Assembly: GCF_003581615.1 (NCBI RefSeq)
Contig: NZ_QXFH01000070.1
Span: 372,001 to 436,000, forward strand
DNA: 64,000 nucleotides
Origin: Flagellimonas lutimaris
GTDB lineage: Bacteria > Bacteroidota > Bacteroidia > Flavobacteriales > Flavobacteriaceae
Direction of reading: 5' to 3'
In this document: positions 43,385-52,868 of the stretch, piece after piece
Numbering within the stretch: position 1 is the first letter of the stretch
Layout: every line of letters starts with the position of its first letter
Notes under the pieces: model-generated
Told to the model about the DNA's origin: nothing
Database searches by the model: none
Seen by the model: only the letters and a program-made list of their open reading frames with translations
Made by a program: the position numbers and the translations under genes

Positions 43385-45070
43385 ATGTCAGAAGAAGCTA
43401 GATCGCTCAATTTTATAGAACACATTGTAGAGGAGGACCTTACAAAGGGTTATTCTCAGGAGGACTTGAGATTCCGTTTTCCTCCAGAACCGAACGGTTA
43501 TTTGCACATAGGACACGCAAGCTCCATTTGTCTAAACTTTGGATTAGGACTGAGATATAATGCCCCGGTAAACCTACGTTTTGATGATACCAATCCTGCA
43601 AAAGAGGAAAAAGAGTATGTTGAGGCCATTAAAAGTGATGTTGAATGGCTTGGTTTTAAGTGGGATAGGGAATGTTATGCTTCAGACTACTTTCAACAAT
43701 TGTATGATTGGGCCGTAGAACTCATAAAAAATGGTAAAGCCTATGTGGATAGCCAATCTTCAGAAGAAATAGCTAACCAAAAAGGGACACCAACAGAACC
43801 TGGAAAGGAAAGTCCCTACAGAGATCGCTCCATTGAGGAGAATTTGAAGCTTTTTAAAGGGATGAAAGAAGGGGAGTTTAAGGACGGAGAACATGTGTTG
43901 AGGGCTAAAATTGATATGGCTTCCTCCAACATGTTGATGCGTGATCCTATAATGTATCGCGTTTTGCATAAAGCACACCATCGCACAAATACCAATTGGT
44001 GTATTTATCCCATGTATGATTGGACTCATGGGGAAAGTGATTACATAGAACAAGTCTCTCATTCCTTGTGTACCTTGGAGTTCTTGCCTCATAGAGAATT
44101 GTATGATTGGTTTTTAGACCAAGTGGTATCTTCTGATAAATTACGTCCAAAACAACGTGAATTCGCCCGTAGGAACCTGAGCCATACCGTTGTGAGCAAG
44201 CGTAAATTGCTTCAATTGGTTGAAAAAAATGTTGTTGAAGGTTGGGACGACCCTAGAATGCCAACAATTTCTGGATTGCGAAGAAGAGGATTCACCCCAG
44301 AGTCCATTAGAAATTTTGCTGATACAATTGGAATTGCGAAACGAGAAAATGTTGTGGACGTTTCTTTGTTGGATTTCCATGTTAGGGAGCACCTTAATAG
44401 GATTGCGCCGCGTGTAATGGGCGTACTTAATCCTTTGAAGGTTGTGCTTACCAATTATAAGGAAGGTCAAGAAGAATGGTTGGATGCAGAAAACAACCCT
44501 GAGGATGAATCTGCTGGAAGTCGAAAAGTTCCTTTCTCACGTGAACTTTATATTGAACAAGAGGATTTTAGGGAAGAGGCCAATAGAAAGTTTTTTAGGC
44601 TTAAGCTTGGTGGTGAGGTCCGTTTAAAAAATGGGTACATCATTAAAGCAGAAAGCTGTACCAAAGATGATGACGGAAACATTACTGAGGTACAATGTAC
44701 GTACGACCCAAAAAGTAAAAGTGGTTCGGGAACAGAGGAAAGTTTGCGAAAAGTAAAAGGAACACTACATTGGGTTTCCATTTCACACGCAATTACCGCC
44801 GAGGTTAGATTGTACGATCGATTGTTTTCTGACCCTACTCCTGACAGTCATAAGGATAAAGATTTTATGGATTTTGTCAATCCAGATTCTTTGGAGAAAG
44901 TGACAGGTTATTTGGAGCCGAGTTTGAAAGACTCTCAAATTGGAGACCAGGTTCAATTTCAACGGTTAGGTTATTTTAATGTAGACAAAGATTCTACCCC
45001 TGAAAAATTGGTGTTTAACCGAACGGTTACCTTAAGGGATACTTGGGCCAAATTAGAGCAAAAAAACTAG
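43385..45070 (+). CDS. glnS: Glutaminyl-tRNA synthetase
   Basis: 561-residue class I synthetase charging tRNA-Gln. RFPPEPNGYLHIGHASSICLNFG carries the HIGH motif at residues 41-44; the KMSKS equivalent is VSKRK near residue 271. NTNWCIYPMYDWTHGESDYIEQVSHSLCTLEF and the ISGLRRRGFTPESIRNF segment are typical of the GlnRS branch. The C-terminal anticodon-binding beta barrels end in TVTLRDTWAKLEQKN. The presence of GlnRS together with GltX suggests direct charging of tRNA-Gln. It is divergent from the spr operon. Confidence 0.97.
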   Translation: MSEEARSLNFIEHIVEEDLTKGYSQEDLRFRFPPEPNGYLHIGHASSICLNFGLGLRYNAPVNLRFDDTNPAKEEKEYVEAIKSDVEWLGFKWDRECYASDYFQQLYDWAVELIKNGKAYVDSQSSEEIANQKGTPTEPGKESPYRDRSIEENLKLFKGMKEGEFKDGEHVLRAKIDMASSNMLMRDPIMYRVLHKAHHRTNTNWCIYPMYDWTHGESDYIEQVSHSLCTLEFLPHRELYDWFLDQVVSSDKLRPKQREFARRNLSHTVVSKRKLLQLVEKNVVEGWDDPRMPTISGLRRRGFTPESIRNFADTIGIAKRENVVDVSLLDFHVREHLNRIAPRVMGVLNPLKVVLTNYKEGQEEWLDAENNPEDESAGSRKVPFSRELYIEQEDFREEANRKFFRLKLGGEVRLKNGYIIKAESCTKDDDGNITEVQCTYDPKSKSGSGTEESLRKVKGTLHWVSISHAITAEVRLYDRLFSDPTPDSHKDKDFMDFVNPDSLEKVTGYLEPSLKDSQIGDQVQFQRLGYFNVDKDSTPEKLVFNRTVTLRDTWAKLEQKN

Positions 45071-45385
45071 TATAACTTTTTCTTATTCAATTTTAAATTT
45101 TTATTGGAGATTCTTATTAAACAAGGGCTCTTCAGGGCCGTTATCCCCACACTTTTTATTCTTCAGGACTCAGAACAGGGTGTTGCCTGTAAAATGCTGT
45201 GAAAAGGAATAAATCGCAATATTTCTTCAAATTTTAGCTAACGCGTCAAGGTTTAGAGCGATTGGATCGATCATTGCGTTAATCCTCCCTTACATTTGAG
45301 TAAATCGATTGGGTCATGTAGCCTTGGCTATTCATTTACAACCTTTTTGATTTTTCACTGAAGTTTAATTACAAACAAAAATATT
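45071..45385. other. 315-bp intergenic region between glnS and the YtxH gene
   Basis: No gene or clear terminator is visible. It contains a TACATTTG element at 45291 that probably serves the downstream cassette, and a possible 6-bp inverted pair TAACGC / GCGTTA (45239-45244 and 45276-45281) with a long spacer. Nothing else stands out. Confidence 0.4.
45291..45298 (+). promoter_or_regulatory. Candidate -7 element of the YtxH cassette
   Basis: TACATTTG matches TAnnTTTG, 87 bases before the YtxH ATG. TTG sequences at 45274 and 45262 give spacings of 14 and 27, neither ideal. It implies a leader of about 80 bases. Confidence 0.35.
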
Positions 45386-45715
45386 ATGTCAAATAACACT
45401 GGAAACGTATTAACCGCATTATTAACTGGAGCAGTTGTTGGAGCCGGAGTCGGAATTCTTTATGCACCGGATAAAGGAAAAAAGACAAGAAAGAAAATCA
45501 AGAAAAGTGCTGTTAAAGCTAAAGATGATATATCTCAAAGCTTGACCAATGCCAAAGAAGAATTCAGTAAAAGTGCTGATGCAAAAAAAGTAGAGTTTGA
45601 GGAAAAACTTGAAGACACACTATCTAACATGAGTTATAAGGCCGATGATATTTTAGTAGCCTTGGAGAAAAAGCTTGAAGATTTAAGAGAAAAGAACGCT
45701 CAACTACAGAAGTAA
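45386..45715 (+). CDS. YtxH domain-containing small membrane protein
   Basis: 109-residue protein. One N-terminal hydrophobic Gly-rich segment (VLTALLTGAVVGAGVGILYAPDKGKKTRKK) is the YtxH signature, followed by a charged, coiled-coil-prone helix with many Lys, Glu and Asp residues. Family members are often stress-induced and of unknown mechanism. It is the first of a three-gene cassette with the holin-family gene (3 bases later) and a 71-residue protein; the group is preserved as a unit in many flavobacteria to my knowledge. Confidence 0.85.
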   Translation: MSNNTGNVLTALLTGAVVGAGVGILYAPDKGKKTRKKIKKSAVKAKDDISQSLTNAKEEFSKSADAKKVEFEEKLEDTLSNMSYKADDILVALEKKLEDLREKNAQLQK

Positions 45716-45718
45716 TAA

Positions 45719-46069
45719 ATGGCTTTCGAAGAAATTAAAGAACAGATAAATCATGTGGAGGAAGGAGTAAGGTCCTATGTAAAAAACAGTTTGGACATTT
45801 ATAAGCTCCAAAGTTTTCGTTCTATGATGAAGGGCATAAACATGGCCACCAAGGTTCTTATTATTGGCGGAATTGCATCTATCGCCTTACTGTTTCTTTC
45901 ATTGAGCGCTGCTTTTTGGTTAGGTACAATGCTTGGAAATACGGCGGAAGGCTTTTTAATTGTAGGAGGTTTTTATGTACTGACAGGTATAATACTCTTT
46001 ATGTTGCGAAGCAAAATTGAAAAGCCACTCTTAAAAAAGTTTTCTAAATTTTATTTTGATGAACTATGA
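45719..46069 (+). CDS. Phage-holin-superfamily (Phage_holin_3_6 / DUF1469) membrane protein
   Basis: 116-residue protein with an amphipathic N-terminal helix ([26 protein letters not shown]) and two membrane segments ([23 protein letters not shown] and [19 protein letters not shown]), then a charged tail. This resembles the chromosomal 'phage holin family' proteins that have no phage neighbours. There is no lysis cassette or phage gene nearby, so it is probably a housekeeping or stress membrane protein. Its stop overlaps the start of the next gene (ATGA). Confidence 0.85.
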   Translation: MAFEEIKEQINHVEEGVRSYVKNSLDIYKLQSFRSMMKGINMATKVLIIGGIASIALLFLSLSAAFWLGTMLGNTAEGFLIVGGFYVLTGIILFMLRSKIEKPLLKKFSKFYFDEL

Positions 46070-46281
46070 TTCAAACACAATACACATCATTTAAAGAGAT
46101 TGACCGCGACCTTAAAATTTTGAAATTGCAAAGACAAATTGAAGAGGAAAAGGTAAAGCTGGCAGTCCAAAACACCAAAGAGGAACTATATCCAAGCAAT
46201 ATTCTTGGTAGTCTGGCGCCTTTGCTTCAAAAAGTTGCAATTTCATTAATTGCAAAAAAATTGCTTAAGAAACTAGATTAG
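46066..46281 (+). CDS. Small conserved protein of the YtxH/holin cassette (DUF6327-like)
   Basis: 71-residue protein, charged N-terminal half ([24 protein letters not shown]) and a weakly hydrophobic, Lys-rich C-terminus ([19 protein letters not shown]). It resembles a short family found behind the holin-type gene in flavobacteria (DUF6327, from memory). The ATG overlaps the TGA of the preceding gene, so it is translationally coupled. No function is known. A strong terminator lies 28 bases after the stop. Confidence 0.75.
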   Translation: MIQTQYTSFKEIDRDLKILKLQRQIEEEKVKLAVQNTKEELYPSNILGSLAPLLQKVAISLIAKKLLKKLD

Positions 46282-46308
46282 TTTATCGACCTCAAGCTAA
46301 TTTAACGT

Positions 46309-46338
46309 AAAAAGGCTCCTTTTTTAAGGAGCCTTTTT
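46309..46338. terminator. Strong terminator after the YtxH/holin cassette
   Basis: An 8-bp GC-containing stem GGCTCCTT / AAGGAGCC extended by AAAAA / TTTTT, with a TTTT loop. Being symmetrical, it can also serve the convergent SPFH gene. Confidence 0.85.
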
Positions 46339-46354
46339 ATTATCGGTTTTTAGT

Positions 46355-47287
46355 TTAAGCCTCAGAATCCTTTTCATTCTGCTTACGTCTCATGGCTTCA
46401 CCAATTTGGTTACTTGCTGTAAAGGAGGCCACCATATTGTTCAACATATCGCTACCAGCTTGTGGAGAGTTAGGCAACAAAATTAAATTTGTATCTGTTT
46501 CTTCACCAATGGCTTGCAAGGTGTCATAGTGTTGAGTAACCACAATCAGGGCCGAAGCTTCTTGGGAATTAATACCAACTTTGTTCAAAACTTCTACAGA
46601 TTCTTCCAGACCACGTGCAATTTCCCTACGCTGATCTGCAATACCTTGTCCTTGTAACCTTTTGCTCTCAGCTTCAGCCTTTGCTTTTTCTACAATCAGG
46701 ATTCGTTGTGCATCACCTTCAAATTGGGCCGCAATTTTTTCCCTCTCTGAAGCATTAATGCGGTTCATGGCCGCTTTGACTTGCGCATCAGGATCAATAT
46801 CCGTAACCAGTGTTTTAATGATGTCAAAACCATAATCCAACATGGCATCTTGTAACTCGGATTTGACCGCTATGGCTATATCGTCCTTTTTTACAAACAC
46901 ATCGTCCAGTTTCATTTTCGGAACTTCGGCACGGACCACATCAAAAACATAAGAGGTAATCTGATCGTGCGGATATTCCAATTGGTAGAATGCTTCATAA
47001 ACCTTCTCGCGAATAACCACATATTGCACGGATACTTTGAGTTTAACGAATACATCGTCCAAAGTTTTGGTCTCAACGATTACATCAAGCTGCTGAATTT
47101 TAAGACTTAAACGACCAGCGATACGATCAACAATCGGAATTTTCATTTGCAGACCGGAATTTCGAATACTGTGGAACCGACCAAAGCGTTCAACCGCAAC
47201 AGCCGTCTGTTGTTTTACAATAAAAAAGAACTTGAATAGGATAACGAGTGCTACAAACGCAATCGGTATAAAAAGATAGTTGCCCAT
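46355..47287 (-). CDS. SPFH/stomatin-like membrane-anchored protein
   Basis: 310-residue protein with an N-terminal membrane helix (YLFIPIAFVALVILFKFFFIV) and an SPFH (band 7) domain from about 25 to 200, including VERFGRFHSIRNSGLQMKIP, then the helical SEREKIAAQFEGDAQRILIVEKAKAEAESKRLQ coiled-coil region and a C-terminal GSDMLNNMVASFTAS tail. Such proteins (HflK/HflC, QmcA-like) form oligomeric membrane microdomain scaffolds and can regulate proteases. It is convergent with the YtxH cassette, sharing the terminator. Confidence 0.92.
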   Translation of the reverse strand: MGNYLFIPIAFVALVILFKFFFIVKQQTAVAVERFGRFHSIRNSGLQMKIPIVDRIAGRLSLKIQQLDVIVETKTLDDVFVKLKVSVQYVVIREKVYEAFYQLEYPHDQITSYVFDVVRAEVPKMKLDDVFVKKDDIAIAVKSELQDAMLDYGFDIIKTLVTDIDPDAQVKAAMNRINASEREKIAAQFEGDAQRILIVEKAKAEAESKRLQGQGIADQRREIARGLEESVEVLNKVGINSQEASALIVVTQHYDTLQAIGEETDTNLILLPNSPQAGSDMLNNMVASFTASNQIGEAMRRKQNEKDSEA

Positions 47288-47370
47288 AGTGTTTAGGTTT
47301 TATGTTAGAAATGGAAATTACAAAACTTGACTATAGTATTAGTAGTCAATTGTCAAATAATGTTACAATT

Positions 47371-48867
47371 CTAAAGCTGGGCAATCGCTGTATTGATTCG
47401 GCTTATACTTTCTTCTTTCCCAATTAATTCCATAATATCAAACAAATGTGGTCCCTTCATATCCCCAACAATAACTAAACGTAGTGGGGGCATTACTTTT
47501 CCAAAGGAAAGCTCGTTTTCCGAAATCCACCCTTTCACTTTTTCCTCTATGTTGGAAGATTCAAAGTCATCAATGTTTTCCAAGATAGTGCAAACACCCC
47601 CCATAATTTCAGGTGTACCTTCTTTCCATTGTTTTTTAACGGCTTTTTCGTTGTAAGAAGAAGGTGCTTCGAAGAAATAGTCGGATAAACCCCAAAAGTC
47701 CTTGACAAAAGTGGCACGTTCTTTTATGGCCGATACTACCTTTTCTATGTAATCAGGCTCTGCAGAAACCTCTTCTTTTTTGAGTTCGGCAGCAAACATT
47801 GTGGCAAGTTCAACATCGCTTTTTCTTTGAAGCCATTGCTGATTATACCAATTGTTTTTTTCTGGGTCAAAACGGGCACCGGATTTGTTCACTCTTTCCA
47901 AGGTAAAGGTTTCCACTAAGTCTTTGAGACTGAAAATTTCCTGCTCTGTACCTGGGTTCCACCCCAACAACGCCAAGAAGTTGACAACGGCTTCTGGGAA
48001 AAAGCCAGCTTCACGATAGCCTTCGGATTGGTTCCACGTGAGAGGAAAAACAGGAAATCCCCCCTTTTCACCATCACGTTTGCTTAATTTTCCTTTACCA
48101 ACAGGCTTCATAATCAATGGTAGGTGGGCAAACTCTGGCGCATCCCATCCAAAGGCATCATAGAGTAAGGTATGCAACGCAAGAGAAGGCAACCATTCTT
48201 CACCACGGATAACGTGGGTAATTTGCATTTGGTGATCATCCACAATATTGGCCAAGTGGTAGGTAGGCATCCCATCACTTTTAAAAAGCACTTTATCATC
48301 AAGGATATTGGTGTCTATTTTTATTTCGCCACGGATGATGTCATTTAATTTCAGCTCTTCATTTTCAGGAGACTTAAAACGAATTACATAATCTTTGCCC
48401 GCAGCTATTTTTTCTTTCACTTGTTCGTTGGAAAGTGAAAGGGAGTTGGTCAACTTTAAGCGATTGTGCCAATTGTATATAAATGTTTTTCCTTTGGCCT
48501 CATGATCTTTTCTATGCTGATCTAACGTTTCAGCGGAATCAAAAGCGTAATAGGCTTTGCCTTTTTCTATTAGTTTTAGCGCATAGGCTTTATACAATTG
48601 TTTGCGCTCACTTTGTCGGTATGGTCCAAAATCACCTTCTTTTCCAGGTCCTTCATCAAACGGAATTCCACACCAGTTTAAGGCTTCGATGATATATTCT
48701 TCTGTACCTTCAACAAAACGGTTTTGATCGGTATCTTCAATACGAAGTACAAAATCACCACCATTTTTCTTAGCAAACAAATAGTTGAACAAGGCGGTAC
48801 GCAGACCACCAATATGTAATGGCCCGGTTGGGCTGGGTGCAAATCGAACTCGTACTTTTTGACTCAT
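47371..48867 (-). CDS. gltX: Glutamyl-tRNA synthetase
   Basis: 498-residue class I synthetase charging tRNA-Glu. RFAPSPTGPLHIGGLRTALFNYL carries the HIGH-type motif (H18-I-G-G21), and KGKLSKRDGEKGG near residue 260 is the KMSKS loop. NIVDDHQMQITHVIRGEEWL is characteristic, followed by the C-terminal anticodon-binding helical domains. Length is typical. The -7-like TATCTTTG lies 20 bases upstream. It is divergent from the DUF4175 gene. Confidence 0.97.
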   Translation of the reverse strand: MSQKVRVRFAPSPTGPLHIGGLRTALFNYLFAKKNGGDFVLRIEDTDQNRFVEGTEEYIIEALNWCGIPFDEGPGKEGDFGPYRQSERKQLYKAYALKLIEKGKAYYAFDSAETLDQHRKDHEAKGKTFIYNWHNRLKLTNSLSLSNEQVKEKIAAGKDYVIRFKSPENEELKLNDIIRGEIKIDTNILDDKVLFKSDGMPTYHLANIVDDHQMQITHVIRGEEWLPSLALHTLLYDAFGWDAPEFAHLPLIMKPVGKGKLSKRDGEKGGFPVFPLTWNQSEGYREAGFFPEAVVNFLALLGWNPGTEQEIFSLKDLVETFTLERVNKSGARFDPEKNNWYNQQWLQRKSDVELATMFAAELKKEEVSAEPDYIEKVVSAIKERATFVKDFWGLSDYFFEAPSSYNEKAVKKQWKEGTPEIMGGVCTILENIDDFESSNIEEKVKGWISENELSFGKVMPPLRLVIVGDMKGPHLFDIMELIGKEESISRINTAIAQL

Positions 48868-48887
48868 AATAGGGTTTGATTAGGTGG

Positions 48888-48895
48888 CAAAGATA
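48888..48895 (-). promoter_or_regulatory. Candidate -7 element of gltX
   Basis: Reads TATCTTTG on the minus strand, matching TAnnTTTG, 20 bases upstream of the gltX ATG. No -33 TTG at the proper spacing. Confidence 0.35.
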
Positions 48896-49031
48896 CATTG
48901 CCGCCAATGAACAGGAAAGCATTTAGCAGCTGTCTTTTGTATGGCTCCTTCGGTGGATAGATCAAGGTTTAACAAATTTTTTCTACTGATTTCCAGCGGA
49001 TCGGGTAATTTGGTAATAATTATACTCCATT

Positions 49032-52000
49032 TTGAACGCATATCAGAACATAATAGCGAAGCTAGAACGGTTTATCAAACGGTTTTACACGAAACAATTG
49101 ATAAAAGGAATCTTTCTGTTTTTGACGCTTGGCACTTTATTTTGGATGGCCATTACATATTTTGAATATGTTTTATGGTTGAGTGAGTCGTGGAGACTTA
49201 CCCTGTTCATCCTGTTTCTTGTGGTAGAACTGTATCTTTTATATCGGTACATCGCTGTTCCGGTATTATATCTATTTAAAATTCGTGACGGAATCGATAA
49301 AAGAGCTGCTTCGCAACTGATTGGAAAGCATTTTCCAAATGTGGATGACAAGCTTCTTAATCTATTGGAGTTGTCCGAGAACCAAGAGAAGTCCGATTTG
49401 TTGATGGCCAGTATTGAACAACGTGCATCAAATTTGGGACCTGTTCCTTTTGCTGAAGCTGTTAATTTCAAGGACAGTTATAAGTATGCGAAGTACATTT
49501 TGATACCTGTGGTCTTGTTTGCCTTTATCTGGATTACTGGGGATGTTGTTTCTTTCTTCAATTCACACCAGAGGGTGATGCATTACGATATGGCGTACGA
49601 GCGGCCAGCACCTTTTTCTTTCCAGATGATGAATAAAAAGCTGGAGGTTTTGGACAATCAATCGCTGACGATTCAGGTAAAAACCGTTGGGGAAGTTCGC
49701 CCCGACAATGTCCAGATGATTGTTAATGGAGAGGAATTGTTGATGCAGCGAAGAGGGGAGTTTTACGAATATAGATTTGAAGCACCAGTTCCAGAAACAT
49801 CTTTTTATTTGACAGCCAATGGGTGGAACTCCAGAAGCTATTCTATAAATAGTTATAGAACACCAACTTTAGTGGATTTCGCTTTGGAGTTGGAATACCC
49901 AAAGTACCTTAATTTGATACCCGAGGTAATAACGGGAACTGGAAATGCCGAAGTCCCAGAAGGCACAAAAGTGACCTGGAAAATTCAAGGTAATCATGTC
50001 GATGAGATAAAAATGATTGCTGCTGATTCGTCACTTTTATTCAATAGGGAGGACAATGTTTTTTCTAATTCGAAACGTCTTTTTAATGATTTTGATTATG
50101 AACTCAGCACATCGAACGAGCGGGTTCAAGGTTTTGAAAAGTTGGCTTACCATCTAAATGTCATTAAGGACGCCAAGGCAACCGTGCAGGTAGATCAAGT
50201 ACTCGATTCATTAAATCCCAATCAGTCCTATTTCACAGGTCAAGCTGTCGATGATCACGGGTTGAAGGAAATACGCTTGGTCAGTTATCCTTCGGATGAT
50301 GTTAACAATGTTCAACGAATTTCACTGGAAGCACCGAACACAAATGTGTATCAGTTTTATTATACATTTCCGTCAGGTTTAAACCTTCAGCCAGGCAAAA
50401 AGTATAAACTTTATTTTGAAGTGGTTGATAATGATGGTGTTAGAGGTGGAAAGGTTACGAAAAGTGCGGTGTTCAATGCATCTTTATATGATGATAATGA
50501 GTTGAATAACAAGGAATTAGAGTTTCAAAACTCTACTTTGAACAAAATGGGAGAATCGCTAAAGAACTTAAAACAGCAAGAAGAAACACTTTCCGAAATC
50601 AATAATATTCAGAAGGAAGAAAAGTCCCTTAGTTTTGAAGATAAGAGTCAGATAAAAAACTTTTTACAGCAGCAGAAGATGCAAGAAGAGCTGATGAAGA
50701 AGTTTAGTAAAGACTTGAATAAAAGTATCGATAAAAATGCTGAAGATTCTGAAATGAAGAAGATGCTTCAGGAACGTTTGGAGCGACAGGAAGCCGAGGC
50801 AAAAAAGAATGCGGAGTTGTTGGAAGAACTAAACAAGATTGCGGATAAAATTGACAAGGAAGATCTCCAAAAGCGTTTGGAAGAGCTAGGTAAAAACCAA
50901 GGAAAAAATACCCGTAATCTTGAACAAATTTTAGAATTGACCAAACGGTACTATGTTACGGAAAAGGCTTCACAAATCTCAAAGGAGTTGGAGGAATTGG
51001 CGGACAAACAAGAGGAGTTGTCTAATGCTGATCTTAAGGAGGATAGTGAAGAGGAACAGGGAAAACTTAACGAAGAGTTCGATAGCCTAGAAGAGGAAAT
51101 CCGGGAGCTAGAAAAGGAGAATGAGCAACTTCAGAAACCTTTGGATCTTGACACCAAAAAAAACAAGACGGATGGTGTAAAAAAAGACCAAAAGGAGGCT
51201 TTGAATGCAATCAAGAAGCATCAGGGTGCAGAGGAATCTTCGCAATCAAAAGAGAAGAAAGAGGCTAGAAATAATGCTTCTAAAAAACAAAAATCTGCCG
51301 CGCAGAAGATGAGAGAAATGAGCCAATCTATGAGATCAAGTTCAATGGGAGGTGGTGAAACTGATGCAGAGGATGCAGAGATGTTACGTCAGATTCTTGA
51401 TAATTTGGTTACTTTTTCATTCAAACAAGAGAACCTTTTTGATAACATTCAAAGCGCTGATGTAGACATTTCCCAGTTCTCACGAACGGTTAAGGATCAA
51501 CAAAACCTGAGGAGGTTGTTCGAGCACGTTGATGATAGTTTGTTTGCGCTTTCATTACGTAGGGCAGAGTTATCGGAGTTTGTAAATGAACAAATTACCG
51601 AGGTCTATTATAACATTGATAAATCTTTGGAGAGTATTGCTGAGAATCAAATTTACCAAGGGGCATCTTACCAACAGTATGTAATAAATTCCACGAATGC
51701 GTTGGCAGATTTTTTGGCCAACATTTTAGATAATATGCAGCAGAATATGGGCCCTGGTCAAGGACAGGGTGAGGGTCAGGATTTTCAACTTCCTGATATC
51801 ATTAAAGGACAAAAGGGTATTCAAGAAAAGATGAATAGCGCGGGTCAAAAGGGTAAACAGTCTCAAGGTCAAGGAGAAAAACAAGGCGAGAATGAAGGTG
51901 GTCAGCAAGAGGGAGAAAAAGGAAATATGGGAGAAGGAGAGAATGGTGAGCAAGGAAAGGATGGAGAGGAACAGGGCGGCCAAAAGGGAGGTCAGAATCA

Positions 52001-52454
52001 AAATGGTTCTCAATCTGGTGGTAATGGATTAGGAGAAATGGACCTTAATGAGGTGTATGAGATTTATAAAGAGCAACAGTTTTTGCGTGAGAATTTGGAG
52101 AAGCAGTTGGAGGACATGATGCGTGTTTCTGATAAGAATTTGGCCAAAAAGCTCGTTCAACAAATGGAGGATTTTGAGAATGATCTATTAGAAAATGGTA
52201 TCACGGAACGCACGCGAAACAAAGCCAATAACATTCAACACCAATTGATGAAGTTGGAAAATGCATCGATGGAACAGGGAGAAAAAAAGGAACGCGAAAG
52301 CAATACTAACCAAAATCAATTCAGCAATCCTATCACCACGAAACCGGAACTACTTCAAAATTACCAGAATAGCATTGAAATATTAAATAGACAAGCTTTA
52401 CCTTTGCGGCAAAATTTTGAGAAGAAAGTAAAGGTTTATTTCGATAATGATTGA
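49032..52454 (+). CDS. DUF4175-family large membrane-anchored coiled-coil protein
   Basis: 1140-residue protein starting at TTG 49032 (NAYQNIIAKLERFIKRFY), where family similarity begins. Two N-terminal membrane segments (GIFLFLTLGTLFWMAITYF; LTLFILFLVVELYLLYRY) and a third (YILIPVVLFAFIWITGDVV) precede an Ig-like region and a long Glu/Lys-rich coiled coil (about 490-770). A Gln/Gly/Glu-rich low-complexity tract fills about 900-1000, and a helical region ends the chain. DUF4175 proteins are widespread in Bacteroidota with no known function. The last 8 bases overlap ybeY, giving an ordered DUF4175-ybeY-mnmG run. Confidence 0.88.
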   Translation: MNAYQNIIAKLERFIKRFYTKQLIKGIFLFLTLGTLFWMAITYFEYVLWLSESWRLTLFILFLVVELYLLYRYIAVPVLYLFKIRDGIDKRAASQLIGKHFPNVDDKLLNLLELSENQEKSDLLMASIEQRASNLGPVPFAEAVNFKDSYKYAKYILIPVVLFAFIWITGDVVSFFNSHQRVMHYDMAYERPAPFSFQMMNKKLEVLDNQSLTIQVKTVGEVRPDNVQMIVNGEELLMQRRGEFYEYRFEAPVPETSFYLTANGWNSRSYSINSYRTPTLVDFALELEYPKYLNLIPEVITGTGNAEVPEGTKVTWKIQGNHVDEIKMIAADSSLLFNREDNVFSNSKRLFNDFDYELSTSNERVQGFEKLAYHLNVIKDAKATVQVDQVLDSLNPNQSYFTGQAVDDHGLKEIRLVSYPSDDVNNVQRISLEAPNTNVYQFYYTFPSGLNLQPGKKYKLYFEVVDNDGVRGGKVTKSAVFNASLYDDNELNNKELEFQNSTLNKMGESLKNLKQQEETLSEINNIQKEEKSLSFEDKSQIKNFLQQQKMQEELMKKFSKDLNKSIDKNAEDSEMKKMLQERLERQEAEAKKNAELLEELNKIADKIDKEDLQKRLEELGKNQGKNTRNLEQILELTKRYYVTEKASQISKELEELADKQEELSNADLKEDSEEEQGKLNEEFDSLEEEIRELEKENEQLQKPLDLDTKKNKTDGVKKDQKEALNAIKKHQGAEESSQSKEKKEARNNASKKQKSAAQKMREMSQSMRSSSMGGGETDAEDAEMLRQILDNLVTFSFKQENLFDNIQSADVDISQFSRTVKDQQNLRRLFEHVDDSLFALSLRRAELSEFVNEQITEVYYNIDKSLESIAENQIYQGASYQQYVINSTNALADFLANILDNMQQNMGPGQGQGEGQDFQLPDIIKGQKGIQEKMNSAGQKGKQSQGQGEKQGENEGGQQEGEKGNMGEGENGEQGKDGEEQGGQKGGQNQNGSQSGGNGLGEMDLNEVYEIYKEQQFLRENLEKQLEDMMRVSDKNLAKKLVQQMEDFENDLLENGITERTRNKANNIQHQLMKLENASMEQGEKKERESNTNQNQFSNPITTKPELLQNYQNSIEILNRQALPLRQNFEKKVKVYFDND

Positions 52455-52866
52455 GTTTCATTTTAAAAGTGAATTGGTAATCCAAAATAAATCCGACTAT
52501 GTCGATTGGATAAATAGGATTATAGTTTCTGAAGGTTTTTCCGCCGGACAGATAGATTATATTTTTTGCTCCGACGATTACCTTTTAGAGCTGAACAAAG
52601 AATATTTAAATCACGATACTCTTACTGACATCATCACCTTTGATTATAGGGATGGCAACACTATTTCGGGAGATATTTTTATATCTACGGACAGGGTTGA
52701 AGATAATGCCAAGAAGTATGATGTAGCGTTCTCAAATGAATTAAGGAGAGTAATGTGTCATGGGGTTCTTCATTTGGCTGGATTTGGAGACAAGTCCAAT
52801 AAGGAGAAGAGAATAATGAGAGAAAAGGAAGAGGAAAAAATTAAAATGTTCCACGTGGAACCATAG
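52447..52866 (+). CDS. ybeY: Endoribonuclease YbeY, rRNA maturation factor
   Basis: 139-residue zinc-dependent RNase acting in 16S rRNA processing and ribosome quality control. The core motif is H105-G-V-L-H109-L-A-G-F-G-D115. The third canonical ligand, usually His, is Asp, which I recall as normal in Bacteroidota members. LNHDTLTDIITFDYRDG and GDIFISTDRVEDNAKKY are also typical. It overlaps the end of the DUF4175 gene. Its last codons (MFHVEP) coincide with a parS-like palindrome. Confidence 0.94.
   Translation: MIEFHFKSELVIQNKSDYVDWINRIIVSEGFSAGQIDYIFCSDDYLLELNKEYLNHDTLTDIITFDYRDGNTISGDIFISTDRVEDNAKKYDVAFSNELRRVMCHGVLHLAGFGDKSNKEKRIMREKEEEKIKMFHVEP
52847..52862. promoter_or_regulatory. 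parS-like ParB-binding site upstream of mnmG
   Basis: TGTTCCACGTGGAACC matches the bacterial parS consensus (TGTTNCACGTGAAACA type, with the GTTCCACGTGGAAC form used in several phyla) and is palindromic over the central 14 bases. It overlaps the last codons of ybeY. A second, perfectly palindromic copy lies on the other side of mnmG. Confidence 0.75.
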
Positions 52867-52868
52867 GT

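Noticed and set aside
45719..46069. Holin gene as evidence of a prophage
   Set aside because: No integrase, capsid, tail or lysis genes nearby; this holin-type family is common as a chromosomal gene with YtxH partners.
48027..48042. CACGTG in gltX as another parS site
   Set aside because: Four mismatches to the 16-base parS form.
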